From assembly GCA_018241525.1 (NCBI GenBank), contig JAFEDR010000010.1, forward strand, positions 1 through 64,000: a stretch of DNA of 64,000 nt, in the 5' to 3' direction. Position numbers and translations under genes: made by a program. The notes beneath the pieces are model-generated. The model was not told the DNA's origin. It searched no databases and was given only the letters and a program-made list of their open reading frames with translations. The number at the start of each line of letters is the position of its first letter. The stretch's first letter is position 1. The stretch is from Pseudomonadota bacterium. GTDB taxonomy: Bacteria; Pseudomonadota; Gammaproteobacteria; Steroidobacterales; Steroidobacteraceae. This document shows, piece after piece, positions 46,727 through 54,351 of this stretch.

Positions 46727-48370
46727 TCACAGTGCTTCCTCGGGAGATTGCGCCGGGACATTCGAGAGGGACATCTCGGGACGGGGACACCCTTGCCCCG
46801 TAGGGGTGTCCCGAGTGTCCCGATGTCCCGAGACTTCGGGCGTCCCGACATTGTCCCGAGTTTGTCCCGAGTGTCCCGAGCCGGGATCAGCCAGTCGATA
46901 GCCTCTTGGCACCTTCGATTGGATCAGCGTGCCGGCCTTCACGAGCTCACCGAACGCACGGCTGACGGCTTTTCGGACGGTCTCGGGCTTGCCGTCGGAG
47001 AGTGCGCCGGTGCCCTTCAGGCCGTCCAGGGCGGCGCCGAGTGTGACGACGGAGCCGCCGGGTGCCTTGGCGAGGACGAAGTCGCGTAGCGCGATGGCGA
47101 GGCGCGTGTCGACCTTCGGGGCGCGGGTTGCGGCTTCCTCGATCGGATCGGAGTCGGGTACGAAGGCGCCTGCGCGCCAAAGGAGCGGCACCGACACGCC
47201 CCCGGGCCCATAGTTCGCCTTCTTCAGCTCGAGCACGCGGCGATCGGCGACGGCATCGGGGTCCTCAGACTTCGGCCGGCGCAAGTACAAGCGCGAGCGC
47301 ACCGAGTTGTTCCAGGCCGTCGAGAAGCCATCGCCCTGGCCCGAGTTGATCCCGGTGGTCGACGGATGCGCGACGAGGAGCACGCCCACGCCGTATCGGC
47401 GCACGAGGCCGCCGAGCGCGGTCTTCGTGAACTGACGGACGTGGGGCGTCGAGAGGTAGTTCCCGGCGAACATGTCGGCGAGCGTGTCGAGGATCAGAAG
47501 CCTCGGCCGGATCTCCGCGACCGTTGCATCGAGTTGCCGGTAGAACGGCGTCAGCACCATGCGATCGTTCTCGAAGGTGCAGAGCACGTTGTCCTCGCCA
47601 TCACGGCTCACGATCGTCAGGCTGTCGAGGTTCCCGACGTCGAGGCGCTCTGCGGCGCACGCGGCGAGCAGGCGCCGCTGCAGTTCCTCTGGCTCGTCCT
47701 CACAGAAGATTCCGAGTACCGGGCCGCCGCGGACCTTGAGGCCGTATAGCGCGCGGTTTGCCGCGACGTGCACGGCGATCTGCACGGCGATCGTCGTCTT
47801 GCCGAGGCCGCCGTCCGCTAGAAGCGACGTCAGACGCCGCGCTGGCACCAGGCCGTCGATGATCCAGTCGCGCGGCGCGGGTGCGGGCCGATCGCTCCAC
47901 TGCGAGACGGGCTCCAGCGGCAGCAGCACAATCGGTGCCTCGGTCGCGCCGGATTTGAGCCGCGCGAGGATCTCCGCGAGCCGCTCCGCGAGTTCGCCGG
48001 TATCGGGACGCGCGGTGACGAGCTGCTCGACTTGCTCGCGCACGGCTCGCTCGCGCACGAGGCCCGCATAGGCGACGACGTTCTCCGCGGTTGGAGTGTC
48101 GCGCGCGAGCTTGGCGATACCGGCGAGGCCTCCCGCGTCCTTGAGCTTCCCGTCCCGCTCGAGTCCGTCGCTCACAGTCACGACGTCGACAGGCGTGCCG
48201 GTGCTGGCTAGCTCGGCGATTGCGCCGAAGATCAGCCGGTGGTCAGGGCGCGAGAAGTCGCCCGGCCTCACAATCTCCGCGACCTTCGACCACGCCCGCC
48301 CGTCGAGTAACAGCCCACCCAGGAGCGCTTGCTCGGCAGGGATCGCTGCGCCGTTTCCGCGCCCGCTCAT
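46727..48370 (-). CDS. DnaB/RepA-type replicative helicase of the element
   Basis: 547 residues. DnaB-like N-terminal domain (about 10-100: IPAEQALLGGLLLDGRAW, DFSRPDHRLIFGAIAEL). RecA-type ATPase from about 165: Walker A ADGGLGKT (185-192), LGIFCEDEPEELQRRL, RLLILDTLADMF (Walker B), LLVAHPSTTG (H4-type). A winged-helix-like segment follows at about 440-510, and a hydrophilic tail whose codons contain tandem TGTCCCGAG-type repeats. It probably initiates element replication, like Rep proteins of satellites. ATG at 48370 overlaps the preceding small gene (ATGA). Confidence 0.88.
   Translation of the reverse strand: MSGRGNGAAIPAEQALLGGLLLDGRAWSKVAEIVRPGDFSRPDHRLIFGAIAELASTGTPVDVVTVSDGLERDGKLKDAGGLAGIAKLARDTPTAENVVAYAGLVRERAVREQVEQLVTARPDTGELAERLAEILARLKSGATEAPIVLLPLEPVSQWSDRPAPAPRDWIIDGLVPARRLTSLLADGGLGKTTIAVQIAVHVAANRALYGLKVRGGPVLGIFCEDEPEELQRRLLAACAAERLDVGNLDSLTIVSRDGEDNVLCTFENDRMVLTPFYRQLDATVAEIRPRLLILDTLADMFAGNYLSTPHVRQFTKTALGGLVRRYGVGVLLVAHPSTTGINSGQGDGFSTAWNNSVRSRLYLRRPKSEDPDAVADRRVLELKKANYGPGGVSVPLLWRAGAFVPDSDPIEEAATRAPKVDTRLAIALRDFVLAKAPGGSVVTLGAALDGLKGTGALSDGKPETVRKAVSRAFGELVKAGTLIQSKVPRGYRLADPGSGHSGQTRDNVGTPEVSGHRDTRDTPTGQGCPRPEMSLSNVPAQSPEEAL
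46807..46880. repeat. Iteron-like repeat array in the 3' end of the helicase gene
   Basis: Seven near-identical nonamers, TGTCCCGAG or one-to-two-base variants, start at 46807, 46816, 46824, 46841, 46852, 46863 and 46872. Partial inverted copies (TCGGGAC at 46777-46783, GGGACA at 46756-46761) lie just beyond. Rep proteins of satellites and plasmids often bind such iterons at an origin beside or inside the rep gene. Confidence 0.7.
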
Positions 48371-48579
48371 TGCTCGAGGCCGGCCTGGGGTCGTGATGCG
48401 AGAACGAGCTCGATTTGCTCGAGCGCCAGTTTCGTCGCGCTCGCGATCGAGCGCGGCGACATCCCCTGCGCGCGGAGCCTGCGGATCGCGGTCTCCTGGT
48501 CCGCGCGGTCCATGAGCCGAAAATGACGAAGTCGCAACTCGTCGCCGGCCAGCGCGGCGCGGTCCGCGACGTCGATCAC
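48367..48579 (-). CDS. Small HTH-like protein of the element
   Basis: About 70 residues from the GTG at 48579, which overlaps the AlpA-like gene's stop (GTGA). MDRADQETAIRRLRAQGMSP followed by RSIASATKLALEQIELVLA looks like a simple helix-turn-helix. A shorter 48-residue form from the ATG at 48513 is possible. It overlaps the helicase start by 4 nt. Probably a regulator or helicase accessory. Confidence 0.6.
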   Translation of the reverse strand: MIDVADRAALAGDELRLRHFRLMDRADQETAIRRLRAQGMSPRSIASATKLALEQIELVLASRPQAGLEQ

Positions 48580-48842
48580 GGTGCAGCAGCGGCTGCACGC
48601 GCACCTGGTCGCGGTCCGACTTGTCGCGGCTGCCGGTCCATCCACTCGACGATCTCGGCGACGCTCCAGACGGAGCAGCGCGCGCTGATCTGGCGCGGCG
48701 CCGGGAATTCGCCGCGGGCGATCCGCGCGTAGATCGCGGAGCGTCCGAGCGAAGTCATCGCCGTTACGGCGGGGAGTCGAAGAAACTTGGGCGGCGCTGC
48801 CGGGACCGGCGCAACCGCAGGGGCGGGGGCTTGGTGATCCAC
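48576..48842 (-). CDS. AlpA-family regulator/excisionase
   Basis: 88 residues. FLRLPAVTAMTSLGRSAIYA and RIARGEFPAPRQISARCSVW followed by SVAEIVEWMDRQ is the AlpA winged-helix pattern. AlpA proteins activate integrase/excision and, in Gram-negative satellites, the replication module. GTG start with GGAGGA 9 nt upstream. An inverted repeat (48845-48872) overlaps its ribosome site. It is the first gene of the run leading to the helicase. Confidence 0.87.
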   Translation of the reverse strand: MDHQAPAPAVAPVPAAPPKFLRLPAVTAMTSLGRSAIYARIARGEFPAPRQISARCSVWSVAEIVEWMDRQPRQVGPRPGARAAAAAP

Positions 48843-48844
48843 TT

Positions 48845-48872
48845 CCGTCGTCCTCCGATAAGTTGACGACGG
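48845..48872. promoter_or_regulatory. Inverted repeat over the alpA-like ribosome site
   Basis: CCGTCGTC (48845-48852) and GACGACGG (48865-48872) are perfect 8-bp inverted arms separated by 12 nt. They lie 2 nt upstream of the GTG, with the GGAGGA site at one arm's edge, so they may be a repressor operator or an RNA hairpin masking translation. The 88-nt gap 48843-48930 otherwise holds only the promoter. Confidence 0.5.
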
Positions 48873-48930
48873 TTGGGGATACTAGGCAACAAAAACGCCC
48901 AAATTTCCCCCTTTCGGTTGGCGCGGCGGG

Positions 48931-49362
48931 CTATTCGTCTCGTTCGACCCGCTTGCGCGCCTTCGCCGAACTCGCGCCGGCGTTGCGCCCGCCACGGCTT
49001 CGAGCAATCCCGCGCTCGATCGCCGCGCCATCGGAGTCGAGAGCGCCCTTGAGCGCTTGCCACGCGAGCGCGCGCGGCATTGTGGGCGAGGCCTCAATCA
49101 GTCGGTTTACGGCGCCCCGGAAGTCGTCGAGCCAATCCTCAACGCGCGCGAGATCGACGTCGAGGATCCGCGCGATGCGCTCCGGCTCACGGCGGCGAGG
49201 CTTGCCGTTCGCGTCGATGACCAGCGCTCGCAACGCCTCGCGCATTGGCAGGGAGTCTTTGCGTGGCCGGCCGATTTTCAGGAGGCGCGCGATCTCGGCG
49301 CGCTGACTCGCCTCATCCGGGCCGAACGCCTCGGCGAACCTGCCAGCGAGCGGGCCGAACAT
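48931..49362 (-). CDS. Hypothetical protein after the integrase
   Basis: 143 residues, helical and basic. Contains KIGRPRKDSLPMREALRALV, ARILDVDLARVEDWLDDFRG and an Arg/Lys-rich tail. The spacing suggests a small DNA-binding or packaging-type protein, but I do not recognise a family. It begins 5 nt after the integrase stop and so is probably in the integrase transcript. Confidence 0.65.
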   Translation of the reverse strand: MFGPLAGRFAEAFGPDEASQRAEIARLLKIGRPRKDSLPMREALRALVIDANGKPRRREPERIARILDVDLARVEDWLDDFRGAVNRLIEASPTMPRALAWQALKGALDSDGAAIERGIARSRGGRNAGASSAKARKRVERDE

Positions 49363-49367
49363 GCCGC

Positions 49368-50588
49368 CTACGCCTGCGCCCGGATCGCGACCACCTTGCC
49401 ATCATCGGCTTTGAGGCCGTCGAGATAGTCGGCCCACGCCTGCATCATCTTGCGGCGTTCGGCGAGGCGCTGCGCCTTGTTGTAGGCGGCGCGCACCTTG
49501 TTCCGCTCTTTGTGGGCGAGTTGAAGCTCAATCAGGTCAGGGTGCCAGCCCTGCTCGTTGAGCAGCGTGCTCGCCATGCTGCGGAAGCCGTGAGACGTCA
49601 TCTCCGCGCCGCCGTATCCCATTCGGCGCAACGCGGCGTTCAGCGTATTGTCACTGATCGGGCGTCGCGGATCGAGGAGTGACGGGAACAGCAGGCCGCG
49701 ATCGCCTGACCCCGATTTCAGCGCGCGAAGGATTGCGACCGCCTGCGTGCTGAGCGGCACGACGTGCTCCTCGGCCATCTTCATCCGATCTGCGGGGATG
49801 CGCCACTCGGAATTTTCCAGGTCGAACTCCGACCAGTTGGCGCCGCGCAATTCGCCCGGCCGTACGAACACTAGCGGCGCGAGCTTCAGGGCATTCTCGA
49901 CGCTCGGATGGCCGCGCCCGCGGTAGCCGTCGATAGCGCGCAGCAACTCGCCGACGCGAGCCGGCTTCGTGATCGCAGCGTGGTGCTCGACCGTGACCGA
50001 AGCGAGCGCGTCCCGAAGATCGGCCGACGGATCGCGCTGCGCGCGCCCGGTAGCGATTGCGTAGCGCATCACCTTACCGACGAGGGCGCGGCAGCGATGC
50101 GCCGTCTCGTGCCGGCCGCGCGATTCGATCCGCCGCAGTACATTGAGCACGGCGGGCGGTTCCAGCGCCGAAACCGGATCTTTGCCGATGTGCGGGTAGA
50201 GTAGGGAGAGGAACCACTCCACCTTGTCGCGAGTCGCCGGGGCATAGCGCTGCTTCGCGAACCATTCGCGCGCGACAGCCTCGAAGGTGTTGGCACGCGA
50301 CTTGCGTGCTTCACGCTTCGCAGCGGCCGGCGTGACCCCGTGCACCAGTCCACCGCGCATCTGCGTGGCGCGCGTCCGCGCCGCAGCGAGGCTGACGTCG
50401 GGGTACGGGCCGAGCGAGACCATGCTCTCGGTCGCGCCGTGGCCGTACCGGAGCCTCCAAAGTCGGCTGCCTGCAGGCGTGACCAGCAGATGCAGGCCGC
50501 CGCCGTCGGTCAGCTTGTACGCGGTAGGGCCAGGTTTGGCGGCTCGGATGCGGGCATCGGAGAGCAGCTCTTTCGCGCGCCTCGGCAT
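49368..50588 (-). CDS. int: Tyrosine-type site-specific integrase (P4-like)
   Basis: 406 residues from the ATG at 50588; a GTG at 50603 adds five. N-terminal DUF4102-type arm-binding domain (LSDARIRAAKPGPTAYKLTD, GGGLHLLVTPAGSRLWRLRY), core-binding domain, and catalytic domain with Arg in FVRPGELRGANW, a Lys in RMKMAEEHVVPLS, HGFRSMASTLL (H-x-x-R), the LAHKERN His and the nucleophile Tyr in RAAYNKAQ. It lies 159 nt from tRNA-Asn and should recombine at its 3' end. Confidence 0.95.
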   Translation of the reverse strand: MPRRAKELLSDARIRAAKPGPTAYKLTDGGGLHLLVTPAGSRLWRLRYGHGATESMVSLGPYPDVSLAAARTRATQMRGGLVHGVTPAAAKREARKSRANTFEAVAREWFAKQRYAPATRDKVEWFLSLLYPHIGKDPVSALEPPAVLNVLRRIESRGRHETAHRCRALVGKVMRYAIATGRAQRDPSADLRDALASVTVEHHAAITKPARVGELLRAIDGYRGRGHPSVENALKLAPLVFVRPGELRGANWSEFDLENSEWRIPADRMKMAEEHVVPLSTQAVAILRALKSGSGDRGLLFPSLLDPRRPISDNTLNAALRRMGYGGAEMTSHGFRSMASTLLNEQGWHPDLIELQLAHKERNKVRAAYNKAQRLAERRKMMQAWADYLDGLKADDGKVVAIRAQA

Positions 50589-50592
50589 GGGT

Positions 50593-50631
50593 CGTACCCG
50601 CAACGGCGGAACGTACCCGCGAAGCTACCCG
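50593..50631 (+). repeat. Candidate integrase arm sites, right end
   Basis: CGTACCCG at 50593-50600 and 50612-50619 (19 nt apart), plus CTACCCG at 50625-50631. They lie between the integrase start and attR and match CGTACCCG at 39315-39322. Confidence 0.55.
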
Positions 50632-50746
50632 CTAGATGGCCGGATGTCCACGGACAACAGCGGAGGTCCGCGAGGCTCAAACCGGGTGTAAGTCGCTGGA
50701 TTTACAGGGCTCCCGGGAGGGTCGCGGAAGCTGGCGGATGACTAAA

Positions 50747-50763
50747 TGGCTCCCCGGGTTGGA
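50747..50763. repeat. Right attachment site inside tRNA-Asn
   Basis: TGGCTCCCCGGGTTGGA, the CCA end, acceptor stem and part of the T-arm of tRNA-Asn, identical to 39226-39242. The tRNA stays intact after integration. Confidence 0.92.
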
Positions 50764-50822
50764 CTCGAACCAACGACCCAGCGATTAACAGTCGCTTGCT
50801 CTACCGACTGAGCTACCGGGGA
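50747..50822 (-). tRNA. tRNA-Asn (anticodon GTT)
   Basis: 76 nt with encoded CCA. Acceptor TCCCCGG pairs with CCGGGGA, D-arm GCTCAGTCGGTAGAGC, anticodon stem AGCGA/TCGCT around loop CTGTTAA (anticodon at 50787-50789), and T-arm with GGTTCGAGTCC. It serves as the integration site of the element to its left. Confidence 0.97.
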
Positions 50823-50919
50823 ACGGTGCACAGGGCCTTGAAAAGGCGGCGCATTCTCGACGGGGGCCCCGGGCAAGTCAAGGACGCGGGTCGCGCCCGG
50901 CGCGACCCCGGCGCCTCGC

Positions 50920-52101
50920 TCAGCCGGTGACCTTGCGGATGCGCTCGACCGCCTTCTCGAGGGTCGCCATCGAGCAGGCGAAGGAGAGCCGCATGTGCGC
51001 GGGTGCCCCGAACCCGGAGCCCGGCACCACCGCAACGAGTGCGTCGGTGATCAGCTTCTCGGCGAAGGCGTTGTCATCCGCGAGCCCGAGGATGGCCATC
51101 GCGCCGGCGACGTCCGCGAAGGCGTAGAAGGTCCCGAAGCCCGGCCGGCAGGAGACGCCCTGCAGCGAGTTCAGCGCGCCGACGATGTAGTCGTGGCGCT
51201 CCTTGAACGCCGCGTTCATCGTCGCGACGCAGCCCTGGTCGCCGTTGAGCGCCACCGTCGCTGCCTTCTGGCTGATCGAGGTCGGGTTCGAGGTCGACTG
51301 GCCCTGCACGGTCGACATCGCGGTGATGAGTTCGGCCGGTCCGCCGCAGTAGCCGATCCGCCAGCCGGTCATCGCGTAGCTCTTCGAGACGCCGTTGATC
51401 GTCACGGTGCGGTCGTAGAGGTCGGGGCACGCGGTCACGAGGCTGCAGAACGGCTCCGGCCCCCACCAGATGTGCTCGTACATGTCGTCGGTGCCGATCA
51501 CGACGCGCGGGTGGCGGGCGAGCACGGCGCCGAGCGCGACGAGCTCGGCGCGGGTGTAGGCGGCGCCGGTCGGGTTTGAGGGGCTGTTGAGGATGAAGAG
51601 CCGGGTCCTCGGCGTGATCGCCGCCTCGAGCTGGGCCGGGGTGATCTTGTATCCCTGGCCGGCGCCCGCATTGATGAAGACGGGCGTCGCGTCCGCGAGC
51701 AGCGCCATGTCCGGGTAGGACACCCAGTAGGGTGCCGGGATCACGACCTCGTCGCCCGGGTTGAGCAGCGCCATCATCAGGTTGAAGATGGTGTGCTTGG
51801 CGCCCGCCGACACCAGGATCTGGGCGCGCGAGTACCGAAGGCCGTTGTCGCGCTGGAACTTCGCGATAATGGCGTCCTTGAGCTCCGGCGTGCCGTCGAC
51901 GTTCGTGTAGCGCGTGGCGCCGCTGCGGATCGCGGCGATGCCCGCCTCCTGGATGTGCAGCGGCGTGTCGAAGTCCGGTTCGCCGGCGCCGAGCCCGATG
52001 ATGTCGTTGCCCTCGGCCTTGAGCTTCGCGGCGCGGGCGGTGACGGCGAGGGTCGGGGAGGGCTTGACGCGCCGGACGCGCGTGGAGACTTCGATGGGCA
52101 C
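50920..52101 (-). CDS. Class I PLP aminotransferase (aspartate/prephenate type)
   Basis: 393 residues. Substrate-loop [33 protein letters not shown] (Asn-Pro), [10 protein letters not shown], and the PLP lysine in [19 protein letters not shown], with the C-terminal Arg in HMRLSFACS. This is the Iγ subgroup of aspartate aminotransferases, some of which also act on prephenate. I chose GTG at 52101 because [18 protein letters not shown] is the family N-terminus; the frame extends to 52167 into uvrB. It is divergent from uvrB with 59 bp between. Confidence 0.9.
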   Translation of the reverse strand: MPIEVSTRVRRVKPSPTLAVTARAAKLKAEGNDIIGLGAGEPDFDTPLHIQEAGIAAIRSGATRYTNVDGTPELKDAIIAKFQRDNGLRYSRAQILVSAGAKHTIFNLMMALLNPGDEVVIPAPYWVSYPDMALLADATPVFINAGAGQGYKITPAQLEAAITPRTRLFILNSPSNPTGAAYTRAELVALGAVLARHPRVVIGTDDMYEHIWWGPEPFCSLVTACPDLYDRTVTINGVSKSYAMTGWRIGYCGGPAELITAMSTVQGQSTSNPTSISQKAATVALNGDQGCVATMNAAFKERHDYIVGALNSLQGVSCRPGFGTFYAFADVAGAMAILGLADDNAFAEKLITDALVAVVPGSGFGAPAHMRLSFACSMATLEKAVERIRKVTG

Positions 52102-52160
52102 GGGAGTTCCGCTGCAGTGCAATATCACGTGAATTCTGGCGGAAACGCCGAGGCCGATCA

Positions 52161-54203
52161 ATGCCAATGAACCCCCGCCACCGCGATCCCGGCGAGCGCC
52201 GCCGCTTCCGCCTGACCGCGAGCTACCAGCCGGGCGGCGACCAGCCCGAGGCGATCGCCGCGCTCGTCGAGAACCTGCGCTCGGGGCTGCGCTACCAGAC
52301 GCTGCTCGGCGTCACGGGCTCGGGCAAGACCTTCACGATCGCGAACGTGATCCAGGCGCTCGAGCGCCCGACGATCGTGCTCGCCCACAACAAGACGCTC
52401 GCGGCGCAGCTCTACGGCGAGTTCAAGGAGTTCTTCCCGGAGAACGCGGTCGAGTACTTCGTCTCGTACTACGACTACTACCAGCCGGAGGCCTACGTGC
52501 CGTCCTCCGACACCTACATCGAGAAGGACGCCTCGATCAACGACCACATCGAGCAGATGCGCCTGTCGGCGACCAAGGCGCTGCTCGAGCGCCCGGACTC
52601 GATCATCGTCGCGACCGTATCCTCGATCTACGGCCTCGGCGACCCGGAGGCCTACCTGTCGATGGTGCTGCACCTGTCGCGCGGCGACCGGATAGACCAG
52701 CGCAAGCTGCTGCACCGCCTGACCGACATGCAGTACACGCGCAACGACGTCGACCTGAGCCAGGGCACCTACCGGGTGCGCGGCGACGTGGTCGACATCT
52801 TCCCGGCGGAGTCCGAGCGCGAGGCGGTCCGGGTACAGCTGTTCGACGAGGAGATCGAGTCGCTGACCTACTTCGACCCGCTGACCGGCGAGCTGCTGCG
52901 CAAGGTGCCACGGCTCACGATCTTCCCGTCGAGCCACTACGTGACGCCGCGCGAGCGCCTGACGAACGTGCTCGACGACATCAAGGAGGAGCTGCGCCAG
53001 CGCCTCGAGGTGCTGCGCGGCCAGTCGAAGCTCGTGGAGGCGCAGCGCCTCGAGCAGCGCACGCTCTACGACCTCGAGATGATGAACGAGGTCGGCTACT
53101 GCGCCGGCATCGAGAACTACTCGCGCTACCTGTCCGGCCGCGCGCCGGGCGAGCCGCCGCCGTGCCTGTTCGACTACCTGCCGGCGGACGCGCTGCTGAT
53201 CGTCGACGAGAGCCACGTGACCGTGCCGCAGCTCGGCGCGATGTACAAGGGCGACCGCTCGCGCAAGGAGACGCTGGTCGAGTACGGCTTCCGGCTGCCG
53301 TCGGCGCTCGACAACCGGCCGCTGCGCTTCGACGAGTGGGAGAAGCTCTCGCCGCAGATGATCTTCGTTTCGGCGACGCCGGGACCGTACGAGCTCCAGC
53401 ACTCGGCGGGCTCAGTGATCGAGCAGGTGGTGCGGCCGACCGGCCTCGTCGACCCCGAGGTCGAGGTGCGCCCGGTGCGCACCCAGGTCGACGACGTGCT
53501 GTCGGAGATAAAGCGCACGGCCGCGCGCGGCGAGCGCGTGCTGATCACGACGCTGACCAAGCGCATGGCGGAGGACCTGACCGACTACCTGCACGAGCAC
53601 GGCGTCAAGGTCCGCTATCTGCACTCCGACATCGACACCGTCGAGCGCATGGAGATCATCCGCGACCTCAGGCTCGGCAAGTTCGACGTCGTGGTCGGCA
53701 TCAACCTGCTGCGCGAGGGCCTCGACCTGCCCGAGGTGTCGCTGGTCGCGATCCTCGACGCGGACAAGGAGGGCTTCCTGCGCTCGGAGGGCTCGCTGAT
53801 CCAGACCATCGGCCGCGCCGCGCGCAACGTGCACGGCCGCGCGATCCTCTACGCCGACGCGGTGACGGGCTCGATGCGGCGCGCCATGGACGAGACCGAG
53901 CGCCGCCGCCGCCGCCAAGTCGAGTTCAACACCGCGCACGGCATCACGCCGGTCGGCATCGTCAAGGCGGTGCAGGACGTCATGGAAGGGGCGCGCTCGA
54001 ACGAGGAGCGAGGCCGGCGGCTCGACGGCGGCTCGGTGAAGGACCTCACGCCCGAGCAGGTCATGAAGCGCATCAAGAAGCTCGAGGCCGAGATGATGAA
54101 GCTCGCCCGCAACCTCGAGTTCGAGGCCGCGGCGCGGATCCGCGACGAGATCTCGGACCTGCGCAACGCCGGCCTCGGCCTCACGGGGCGGCGCGCCGGC
54201 TGA
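52161..54203 (+). CDS. uvrB: Excinuclease ABC subunit B
   Basis: 680 residues. UvrB is the damage-verifying helicase-like subunit of nucleotide excision repair. Walker [11 protein letters not shown], the beta-hairpin region [29 protein letters not shown] (DExx box), LRFDEWEKL, the helicase C-domain [15 protein letters not shown], and the C-terminal UVR motif ([23 protein letters not shown], residues about 635-660) that contacts UvrC. ATG at 52161, with a second ATG at 52167. No LexA box was found in the 59-bp upstream gap. Confidence 0.98.
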   Translation: MPMNPRHRDPGERRRFRLTASYQPGGDQPEAIAALVENLRSGLRYQTLLGVTGSGKTFTIANVIQALERPTIVLAHNKTLAAQLYGEFKEFFPENAVEYFVSYYDYYQPEAYVPSSDTYIEKDASINDHIEQMRLSATKALLERPDSIIVATVSSIYGLGDPEAYLSMVLHLSRGDRIDQRKLLHRLTDMQYTRNDVDLSQGTYRVRGDVVDIFPAESEREAVRVQLFDEEIESLTYFDPLTGELLRKVPRLTIFPSSHYVTPRERLTNVLDDIKEELRQRLEVLRGQSKLVEAQRLEQRTLYDLEMMNEVGYCAGIENYSRYLSGRAPGEPPPCLFDYLPADALLIVDESHVTVPQLGAMYKGDRSRKETLVEYGFRLPSALDNRPLRFDEWEKLSPQMIFVSATPGPYELQHSAGSVIEQVVRPTGLVDPEVEVRPVRTQVDDVLSEIKRTAARGERVLITTLTKRMAEDLTDYLHEHGVKVRYLHSDIDTVERMEIIRDLRLGKFDVVVGINLLREGLDLPEVSLVAILDADKEGFLRSEGSLIQTIGRAARNVHGRAILYADAVTGSMRRAMDETERRRRRQVEFNTAHGITPVGIVKAVQDVMEGARSNEERGRRLDGGSVKDLTPEQVMKRIKKLEAEMMKLARNLEFEAAARIRDEISDLRNAGLGLTGRRAG

Positions 54204-54210
54204 GGCGGGC

Positions 54211-54282
54211 GGCCGCGGGGCTGCCCGCGGCCGGGGTGGGCCGGATCGCGGATTTCCGCTGACCGGCCCCGCCGATCCGGCC
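54211..54282 (+). terminator. Tandem hairpins after uvrB
   Basis: First: GGCCGCGGG/CCCGCGGCC with loop GCTG (54211-54232). Second: GGCCGGATCG (54239-54248) with CGATCCGGCC (54273-54282). Only a weak T content follows (CTAAAGCTTTCC), so termination could be inefficient. Confidence 0.5.
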
Positions 54283-54351
54283 TAAAGCTTTCCATAATCC
54301 CGCCGATACCCTGCGCGGACAGCCTCGTTTCCGACCGCAGGGAGGCGCTGT

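Larger units (their letters stand above)
39226..50763. mobile_element. tRNA-Asn-integrated phage-satellite-like element (11.5 kb)
   Basis: Bounded by a 17-bp direct repeat (39226-39242 and 50747-50763) whose right copy is the 3' end of tRNA-Asn. A tyrosine integrase lies next to the tRNA. The minus-strand core runs integrase, small hypothetical, AlpA, small HTH-like, DnaB/RepA-type helicase, small-terminase-like, large terminase, then four hypotheticals. No portal, capsid, protease, tail or lysis gene is present. Cargo at the left end: toxin-antitoxin set and a ClpP-like protease with a partner gene. GC content is visibly lower than in the flanks, most clearly from 39.2 to 42.2 kb. A PICI-like satellite or a reduced prophage are the two readings. 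Confidence 0.87.

Noticed and set aside
46437..46790. Possible 117-residue minus-strand gene after the helicase
   Set aside because: Overlaps the helicase end, has no ribosome site and no recognisable pattern; better read as origin or spacer DNA.
46807..46880. CRISPR array
   Set aside because: The repeats are only 9 nt and several directly adjoin, with no unique spacers; they fit iterons. No CRISPR array or cas gene was seen anywhere in the window.
39226..50763. Complete prophage
   Set aside because: No portal, capsid, protease, tail or lysis gene could be found among the element's genes.
52102..52160. LexA/SOS box before uvrB
   Set aside because: No CTGT-N8-ACAG match in the short divergent gap.
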